In this document: in pieces, positions 1 to 4,701 of the stretch
Layout: each line of letters opens with the position of its first letter
Position numbering within the stretch: the stretch's first letter is position 1
NCBI GenBank assembly: GCA_031385325.1
Contig: JANNBJ010000072.1
Span: 1-5,914 of the forward strand
Origin: SYFY01 sp031385325
Lineage (GTDB): Bacteria; Pseudomonadota; Gammaproteobacteria; Pseudomonadales; Azotimanducaceae
DNA length: 5,914 nucleotides
Reading direction: 5' to 3'
Position numbers and translations under genes: made by a program
Notes under the pieces: generated by a model
The model's database searches: none
What the model was told of the DNA's origin: nothing
The model's input: only the letters and a program-made list of their open reading frames with translations

Positions 1-1
1 G

Positions 2-940
2 CGCCGTTTGCGCTCAGCAGTCGACAAAGCTGCCCGCGCGTTGCATATCGCCGAAGTTGAGCAACTCGACTATGAGTCCTTGTTCAAAGAGGGGCACATC
101 TCACGCAAGGAACTGGAGGTTGCGGTTGATGGTCTGCGCAATGCTGCCGATGCACTTGCACTTGCACGTGATGAATTTGCGGGGTATGAGCGTTTCGAGT
201 TACCCAGAACCGAACGTGAAGTCGCATTGAAGCTCGATGGCGCACGCGCGGAGTTGGCCCGGGTGGATCGTACGGCGTTGCTGGATCAACAGCGACTGGA
301 AGCAGACCAGGCTCAGATCATGCAGGAAGCGGTGGTTGCCGGACAAATGGTGCAAAAAGCCAACCTGGAATTGAGCAACGTCGAGTTGCGCGCTCCTATT
401 GCCGGCACGGTTCTGTATGCCGAAATTCCGACCGATGGTGAACGACGGAAGGTGCAGGTGGGCGACGCGGTGTGGCTTGGCCAGACCTTCCTGCAGATTC
501 CGGATACCTCGGATCTCGATGTCCATCTGCTCATTCGCGAGATCGATGTTGCCAAACTTGAGCCAGGACTGGGAGCAAAGATCGAGTTGGACGCTTTTGT
601 TGGTCAGCGGCCGGCGGGTGTGCTCACTCGCATTGCGAGTATCGGTGAGCCTGCTGAAGACGGGCCGCGGCAGTTTCTTGCAGAAGTCAGATTCAACCAG
701 CCCCCGCGCGGGGTACAGGTCGGCATGTCAGCCATTGTGACGATCGTCTATCGACGTGTTGATGCAGCACTGGCTGTTCCGGTTCAGGCTTTGCGTTACG
801 CCGATGGGCGTCCAGTGGTTGCTGTTCTGGATGACTCGGACTCGCGCACGGATCGAAGCATCGTGCCTGGAGAGAGTGATGGCAGCTGGGTGCAGGTGCT
901 CAATGGCCTTGAAGCAGGAGAGCGAATTGCACTCCGCTGA
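2..940 (+). CDS. Periplasmic adaptor (membrane fusion protein) of an ABC exporter, HlyD/MacA-like, 5'-partial
   Basis: This subunit should bridge an inner-membrane ABC transporter to an outer-membrane channel across the periplasm. The frame is open to the left edge, so the gene begins upstream. The TTG at 8 is not a credible start, because the N-terminal membrane anchor or signal and the first half of the lipoyl domain (roughly 80-100 residues in relatives) are missing. Counting from that TTG, residues 1-120 are charged and helical and fit the coiled-coil hairpin. The second lipoyl half follows at about 124-135 (VELRAPIAGTVL), a typical adaptor signature. A beta-barrel follows at about 165-250, and the end (AVPVQAL at 256-262, then LEAGERIAL) fits the membrane-proximal domain. 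The last 14 bases overlap the ATPase gene, which argues for one operon and co-translation. Family assignment is secure; the cargo is unknown. Confidence 0.9.
   Translation, partial: RRLRSAVDKAARALHIAEVEQLDYESLFKEGHISRKELEVAVDGLRNAADALALARDEFAGYERFELPRTEREVALKLDGARAELARVDRTALLDQQRLEADQAQIMQEAVVAGQMVQKANLELSNVELRAPIAGTVLYAEIPTDGERRKVQVGDAVWLGQTFLQIPDTSDLDVHLLIREIDVAKLEPGLGAKIELDAFVGQRPAGVLTRIASIGEPAEDGPRQFLAEVRFNQPPRGVQVGMSAIVTIVYRRVDAALAVPVQALRYADGRPVVAVLDDSDSRTDRSIVPGESDGSWVQVLNGLEAGERIALR
916..920 (+). promoter_or_regulatory. Ribosome binding site deciding the TTG start of the ATPase gene
   Basis: AGGAG lies inside the 3' end of the adaptor gene, six bases before TTG 927. It is the best Shine-Dalgarno match near the ATPase start. 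The competing ATG at 903 has only a weak AGGTG at 894-898, four bases away. Confidence 0.6.
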
Positions 941-1616
941 CGCTCCTTATCTGGTGGCCCGGCGAGTGTGTCGTGCATTCGAAATTGGTGGGCGCCAGAT
1001 CGTCGTCTTGCAACCGATCAATCTGAGTGTCAAGCGTGGTGAGTTTGTTGCGGTGACAGGTCCTTCCGGTTCCGGGAAATCCACTCTTCTCAATTTGCTG
1101 TCTGGTCTCGACCGGCCGACCTCAGGGCGCGTACTGGTGGGCGGGGTGGAACTCTGGTCGATCAGCGACGCATCTCTGGCGCGCATCCGCAATGCGGAAT
1201 TCGGATTCATGTTTCAGGCTCCGCACATGCTGCGAAGCCGTAGCGTTCGGGAAAACCTGTCGCTGCCAATTCGTTACGCCAGGTTGGCTGCGGTAAATGC
1301 CGCGGAGAGGCGGGTTAATGAATTGCTGGATTATGTCGGTCTGTCGTCGTTTGCCGATCGTTCCCCTGCGACTTTGTCGGGTGGTGAACTTCAACGTGTC
1401 GCATTCGCCCGGGCATTGTTGCTGGATCCGGCAATCATCTTCGCAGACGAACCCACTGCGGCACTTGATGATGTAAATTCCAACCTGCTGTTGTCTCTGC
1501 TGGTGGATCAGGCTAACCAGGGCAAAGTCGTGGTGATGGCAACTCATGACCCCTTCGCGAGGGCGTTTGCGCAGCGGGAGGTAAGAATGCACAAGGTTAC
1601 CGATGCACTCGCGTGA
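927..1616 (+). CDS. ABC transporter ATP-binding protein, MacB/LolD type
   Basis: This cytoplasmic ATPase would power the permease encoded next. With the TTG start it has 229 residues, the usual size for this family. All nucleotide-binding motifs are intact: Walker A GPSGSGKST at 45-53, Q-loop glutamine at 97 (FMFQAP), signature LSGGELQR at 150-157, Walker B ending in ADEPTAALD at 173-181 with catalytic Glu175, and the H-loop histidine at 207 (ATHD). EPTAALD and the Q-loop region resemble the LolD/MacB/FtsE subfamily rather than importer ATPases. TTG 927 is preferred because of the AGGAG six bases upstream and because the resulting 14-base overlap mirrors the junction at the other end of the gene. 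ATG 903 would add eight residues and is the alternative. The gene overlaps both neighbours, so the three are almost certainly one transcript. Function as an exporter ATPase is well supported; the exact start is less so. Confidence 0.93.
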   Translation: MHSADAPYLVARRVCRAFEIGGRQIVVLQPINLSVKRGEFVAVTGPSGSGKSTLLNLLSGLDRPTSGRVLVGGVELWSISDASLARIRNAEFGFMFQAPHMLRSRSVRENLSLPIRYARLAAVNAAERRVNELLDYVGLSSFADRSPATLSGGELQRVAFARALLLDPAIIFADEPTAALDDVNSNLLLSLLVDQANQGKVVVMATHDPFARAFAQREVRMHKVTDALA

Positions 1617-2802
1617 GTGGTCCCTGGATTTGCAGGATGCGTGGCTGGATGTTTGTTCGCGGCCGTTCCGGTCGGCACTATCCGCCATCGGCATCTGTGT
1701 AGGCGTGCTGGCTCTGGTGGCCATGATGTCCATTACAGATGGCGCCCGGGAGGAAGCACTGGCTGGCGCGGAGTCACTGGGGCTGGACAAGATCAGGGTT
1801 GAACCTGTGACACCGACCGGTTTCTCCCGCGCCGGAGGCTTGACAGTGCGTGATGCCGATAGCCTGAATCGGGAAAGTGGTGTTGCTATTCTCGCCACTT
1901 ATTTCCATCGTCAGGCGGATGTGGTGGTTCAGTCCGCGAGGTCGCAGCGCCAGGTTGTGCGTCTGGCGGTGCCAGCCGACTTTTTTGTTCTGGAAGATCT
2001 GGCCGCTCTGTACGGTGTACCCTGGCAGGACAATACAGACGTGTCCGCCAGTTGCATCGCGGGTTCGCAGCTCGCCCGGGATCTTGAGCTTCAGTTGGGT
2101 CAATCCATGCTGGTCGAGGAGCGTGCCTGTACGGTTACCGGAATCCTTGCTCCGCACGCACCACTGGTGACGGAGGGAACCGGATTGAGTGCCATTGACT
2201 TCAATCGAAGCATCTTTGTGCCGTTTTCGGCCTGGGCCGGGAGAGACTCCGGCCACGCGGTATCCGGTCTGATCGTGCAGGTCAGCAGTGAGCAGGCGTT
2301 CGATGAAGCAGTCGCCGCGGTGTCCGCCGCACTGGTGCGTACCCACTTCAGTGACCAGGATTTTCTACTGGTCGTGCCTCGCGCTCTGGCGGCACAGGTT
2401 GATGAAACGCAACAGTTGTTCACGTTGATCATGAGTGCCATTGCGGGACTGGCTCTGCTGGTGGGCGGAATTGGTATTGCAAACAGTCTGCTGGCGACCG
2501 TGGCTGAGCAGACGCGGGAGATCGGCCTGCGGATGGCCGTTGGTGCCAGCGCTCAAAGGGTCCTGACGCTTTATGTATTCCAGGCTGTCTGGATCTGTGC
2601 GATTGGCGGTGTAGTCGGGGCTGTATTGGGACTGGTGCTGGCTGCGACTGTGCAGGTACTCGCGCAGTGGCAGGTCCATCTGTCACTACTGTCCGTTCCG
2701 GTTGGTGTCGTCTTTGCTTTGTTCACGGGCGCGATCAGCGCCTCTTACCCTGCGTTCAGAGCCTCCCGCATGAGCGCTGCCGAGGCCCTGGTGGATCGTT
2801 GA
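1603..2802 (+). CDS. ABC transporter permease, MacB/FtsX fold (type VII ABC family)
   Basis: This inner-membrane protein of 399 residues should act as a dimer with the preceding ATPase and the adaptor. The layout matches MacB without its ATPase domain: a short cytoplasmic amphipathic start, TM1 at about 25-43, a large periplasmic domain at about 44-272, then TM2 (273-298), TM3 (324-348) and TM4 (364-382). The family signature after TM2 is clear: GGIGIANSLLATVAEQ at 288-303, followed by TREIGLRMAVGAS. The end PAFRASRMSAAEAL at 383-396 matches the conserved MacB tail. In this family the periplasmic domain and TM helices transmit motion to the adaptor and outer-membrane channel (mechanotransmission) rather than forming a pore through the membrane. 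ATG 1603 overlaps the ATPase gene by 14 bases, with only a weak AAGG at 1593-1596 upstream, so translation probably depends on coupling. Relatives export macrolides, peptides, siderophores or lipoproteins; nothing here picks one. Confidence 0.93.
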   Translation: MHSREWSLDLQDAWLDVCSRPFRSALSAIGICVGVLALVAMMSITDGAREEALAGAESLGLDKIRVEPVTPTGFSRAGGLTVRDADSLNRESGVAILATYFHRQADVVVQSARSQRQVVRLAVPADFFVLEDLAALYGVPWQDNTDVSASCIAGSQLARDLELQLGQSMLVEERACTVTGILAPHAPLVTEGTGLSAIDFNRSIFVPFSAWAGRDSGHAVSGLIVQVSSEQAFDEAVAAVSAALVRTHFSDQDFLLVVPRALAAQVDETQQLFTLIMSAIAGLALLVGGIGIANSLLATVAEQTREIGLRMAVGASAQRVLTLYVFQAVWICAIGGVVGAVLGLVLAATVQVLAQWQVHLSLLSVPVGVVFALFTGAISASYPAFRASRMSAAEALVDR

Positions 2803-2814
2803 CGTTAGTGGGGA

Positions 2815-2850
2815 GAGTCTGGCCCGGTCCGAGAGTTCGGGCCGGGACTC
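2815..2850. terminator. Hairpin between convergent genes, possible two-way terminator
   Basis: The 54-base gap between the permease stop (2802) and the stop of the opposing gene (2857) is mostly filled by an inverted repeat. GAGTC (2815-2819) pairs with GACTC (2846-2850), and GGCCCG (2821-2826) pairs with CGGGCC (2838-2843), leaving an 11-base loop and a small internal mismatch. The stem begins 12 bases after one stop and 6 bases after the other. Neither strand has a run of T after the stem, so this is not a textbook intrinsic terminator. Position argues for a role in ending or protecting both transcripts. Confidence 0.5.
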
Positions 2851-2856
2851 AGACGG

Positions 2857-3942
2857 TCAGCGTGGCAATATGATGAAGTAGTCACCTGCATTGCCGTTGA
2901 ACAAACCACCGCCGACCTGGCCGCCATTGGTTCGGAAGTGGCAGATGAATCTGCCTCCCGTAACACTCTGCGTGAGGATCAGCTCCATACGCCCTCCGAC
3001 CGCCGAGATCGGAAAGTTCTGGGTTACTGTGCCGTTCCAGGAACCGATGTCGCTGCCGTTGTAGCGTACTCGCACCGGCGAGACAGGAGCCCCGGCGACT
3101 GGAATCAGCTCGATGCCCAGGGGTGCCTGTTGGGTACCGTTGGGTGGCAATGCATCAGGTCCGATCTGCACGCCGGTTGGCGGCGCTGACTGGTTGTTGC
3201 CGCCACCACCACCGCCACTGGCGGCAGCGATGCCGCCTGCGACGGCAGCACCACCCACCAGGATCCAGCCGGTGCGACCCAGACCGCCGCCAGCCGATTT
3301 TGTAGCGCCCGATGCACCTGCCGCCGCGGCAGCAGCGGCAGCGAGCGGGACCGCCCCAGCCAGTAGTTCTTCCTGGCGGGCTGCGATTATGAAGTCTGCA
3401 AAGCCCGGGATTACCGGGGTCTGGTCCAGTTCGGTTTCGCTACCTACCGGGACCTGTTGGGCTGCATCTGGCTTCTTTCCAAGCCGGTCAATCTGGTCCT
3501 TGGCTTTTTCAAACTTGTCGAGATCGATCTCGATGTCCTTCGCTTCCTTGATTTCGGAACGAGCCAGCGCGTCCTTGTCATCCTCCACGTCGATCTCATA
3601 CGAATCGGTCTTGAAGATTTGACCTGCAGTAGTGGCAGCCAGCAGAAAGTAGTTGACGTTGTCGCTGCCTAGACGCGGCGCCGGGAGCACGCCGAGATAT
3701 TCGCCACTGCTTTGCAGTTGTAGTGGTACGAAAAAGTAGCGGGAAGTGACCGCTGACCGGAAATATGCGCGTGCGACGCGAACGTCGTCGCCGTTGACGC
3801 TTGCCGTGAGTGGTATGCGCTGCCCACTCTTGGCGTGCTCGACAGGCACGTGGCCGACGTTGATGTCCGCAACCGCTGATACAGTCTGTGTCAGCAGCAG
3901 GTACGCCGCAGCGACCGAAAAGGGCTTCCATATCGTTCTCAT
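2857..3942 (-). CDS. Secreted or membrane-attached protein of unknown function with signal peptide and Ala/Gly-rich segment
   Basis: I do not recognise a named family. The 361-residue product starts with a signal peptide (basic MRTIWK, hydrophobic core to about 19, likely cut after SAVA near residue 25). Residues 27-120 alternate like a beta-sandwich (FN3/Ig-like); motifs include RAYFRS (58-63), YFFVPLQL (69-76) and GVLPAPR (84-90). Residues 115-157 are highly charged (EDDKDALARSEIKEAKD) and probably helical. Then come eight alanines (201-208), a small-residue hydrophobic segment WILVGGAAVAGGIAAAS (226-242), six glycines (243-248) and an 80-odd residue C-terminal domain with a single cysteine (334). 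Start 3942 is chosen over the longer frame from 4005 because AGGAG lies eight bases upstream and the signal peptide begins exactly there. It faces the exporter operon tail to tail, so shared transcription is not expected. A surface or periplasmic role is inferred from the signal peptide only. Confidence 0.8.
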   Translation of the reverse strand: MRTIWKPFSVAAAYLLLTQTVSAVADINVGHVPVEHAKSGQRIPLTASVNGDDVRVARAYFRSAVTSRYFFVPLQLQSSGEYLGVLPAPRLGSDNVNYFLLAATTAGQIFKTDSYEIDVEDDKDALARSEIKEAKDIEIDLDKFEKAKDQIDRLGKKPDAAQQVPVGSETELDQTPVIPGFADFIIAARQEELLAGAVPLAAAAAAAAGASGATKSAGGGLGRTGWILVGGAAVAGGIAAASGGGGGGNNQSAPPTGVQIGPDALPPNGTQQAPLGIELIPVAGAPVSPVRVRYNGSDIGSWNGTVTQNFPISAVGGRMELILTQSVTGGRFICHFRTNGGQVGGGLFNGNAGDYFIILPR

Positions 3943-3950
3943 CGAATCCT

Positions 3951-3955
3951 CTCCT
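3951..3955 (-). promoter_or_regulatory. Ribosome binding site of the signal-peptide protein gene
   Basis: On the minus strand AGGAG, within AAGGAGAGG, sits eight bases before ATG 3942. It decides the start in favour of the signal-peptide methionine and against the 21-residue longer reading from 4005, whose extra residues look like an untranslated leader read in frame. Confidence 0.75.
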
Positions 3956-4007
3956 TCCCGAGGTGTTTGTTCAGGGATTGTGGTCCTCAGCCGCTCGGCG
4001 CTCATCC

Positions 4008-4151
4008 CCTAGATGGGTTAACGGGCGATGTCAGGCGCGACCAAGTACGCGCTGCTCGTAACTGCGCAGTGACTGCGTGACGAATTGAAGTGAGCGGAAG
4101 TGGCGCCGCCGCAGCCTGTCGAGCTTCTGCCGCGCAGACTCCTAGGTGGGT
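4008..4151. repeat. Pair of 11-base direct repeats (CCTAGRTGGGT) 133 bases apart
   Basis: CCTAGATGGGT at 4008-4018 and CCTAGGTGGGT at 4141-4151 differ at one base. On the minus strand they read ACCCATCTAGG and ACCCACCTAGG, and similarity runs two bases further (11 of 13 identical). Both contain CTAG, a tetramer usually scarce in bacterial DNA. They flank much of the gap upstream of the signal-peptide protein. A binding site pair is possible; chance is not excluded. Confidence 0.35.
4059..4077. repeat. Palindrome ACTGCGCAGT with an overlapping 11-base-spaced direct repeat
   Basis: ACTGCGCAGT at 4061-4070 is its own reverse complement. It overlaps a direct repeat, TAACTGCG (4059-4066) and TGACTGCG (4070-4077), whose copies are 11 bases apart, about one helical turn. 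It lies about 120 bases upstream of ATG 3942, plausible for an activator or repressor site, but no regulator family is suggested by the sequence. Confidence 0.3.
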
Positions 4152-4234
4152 GTGTTTACGCTCGGACCGGTGCTCATTGAGAGTCTTGCGTCAACCATTG
4201 TTACCTTGGCGAAGGCCGGTGCAGCTGATCCAGA

Positions 4235-4696
4235 CTATCTGGGCGGTTCGCGATACATCGGGGTGCGTGCACGTACGGGATCGAGCAGCGACCAATCGCC
4301 TTCATCAACCTCGAAACCTTCAGGAAATGGCGCACGAGGATCCATGGCCAGTGATCGCATGACACGGTCGTCACGGTAATAGCACTGTGCCACCAGCGCA
4401 TGTACAAAGCCGACCAGGGGTGAACCTGACATGCGGAAGCGTTGGGCGGCTTGTTGAGCTTCTGGCGCTGAGAGGTTGGCGAAGTGGCCTCTGGTCAGAT
4501 CGTTCAGGTGTCCCACGACGAGCCTTGCGATCAAATGTTCAGGAATCACGGTCTGCAGGATATCCGCGAAGATCAGGTCATCATCTGCGCCAGGAACCTG
4601 ATACTCGGTGCTGGCGGGAATCATCAGACCGGCAAGGATTTTCAGCGCCTGTTGCTGGTCCCTTGTGAGCGGATGATCCGAAGCGATGTTGTCCAT
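4235..4696 (-). CDS. Gluconate 2-dehydrogenase subunit 3-like protein (small subunit of a GMC dehydrogenase)
   Basis: A 153-residue partner of the oxidoreductase encoded just upstream. Members of this family bind the flavoprotein and, where studied, assist its maturation or Tat-dependent export. The N-terminal LTRDQQQALKILAGLMIPAS (10-29) has the typical form of a helix followed by 'IP'. The end, with CYYRDDRVMRSL (105-116), FPEGFEVDEGDWSLLDPVR (124-142) and PMYREPP, is characteristic of versions paired with GMC enzymes. ATG 4696 follows the upstream stop codon by only five bases (CCCCC), with no Shine-Dalgarno site, so it is probably translated by coupling. The frame continues upstream into the oxidoreductase gene but offers no plausible earlier start. 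Unlike many relatives it carries no Tat or Sec signal. Family assignment rests on motif recall and on gene context. Confidence 0.78.
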   Translation of the reverse strand: MDNIASDHPLTRDQQQALKILAGLMIPASTEYQVPGADDDLIFADILQTVIPEHLIARLVVGHLNDLTRGHFANLSAPEAQQAAQRFRMSGSPLVGFVHALVAQCYYRDDRVMRSLAMDPRAPFPEGFEVDEGDWSLLDPVRARTPMYREPPR

Positions 4697-4701
4697 GGGG
4701 G

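Larger units (their letters stand above)
3943..4234. other. Intergenic region of 292 bases with possible regulatory elements
   Basis: This gap lies between two minus-strand genes and must hold the promoter of the signal-peptide protein unless it is read through from the dehydrogenase genes. I see no convincing -35/-10 pair and no intrinsic terminator after the stop at 4235. Open frames here lack ribosome sites or family features. It contains a near-identical 11-base repeat pair (4008-4018 and 4141-4151) and a perfect 10-base palindrome (4061-4070), each listed separately. Confidence 0.6.

Noticed and set aside
8..10. TTG 8 as the start of the adaptor gene
   Set aside because: The frame is open to the window edge and the product from here lacks the anchor and the first lipoyl half, so it is an internal codon of a gene cut by the window.
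756..926. N-terminal extension of the ATPase from ATG 756
   Set aside because: It runs almost entirely inside the adaptor gene in another frame, has no family similarity, and would make the ATPase about 57 residues too long.
3113..3622. Plus-strand open frame rich in Pro and Ala opposite the secreted-protein gene
   Set aside because: It is the antisense reading of the Gly/Ala-rich codons, with low-complexity proline runs and no family features. The minus strand has a signal peptide and a ribosome site.
4015..4025. GGGTTAACGGG as an integron-type or attachment core site
   Set aside because: GTTAAC alone is too short, and no integrase, cassette structure or flanking inverted repeats are present.
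4160..4194. Minus-strand TTGACG as a -35 promoter box
   Set aside because: No sequence resembling TATAAT lies 16-18 bases downstream, so a sigma-70 promoter cannot be supported here.
4204..4215. CCTTGGCGAAGG hairpin as a terminator after the small-subunit gene
   Set aside because: The stem is only four pairs and no T-run follows on the minus strand.
4090..4379. Plus-strand open frames across the intergenic gap and the small-subunit 3' end
   Set aside because: They have no ribosome site or recognisable domain and overlap a supported minus-strand gene.
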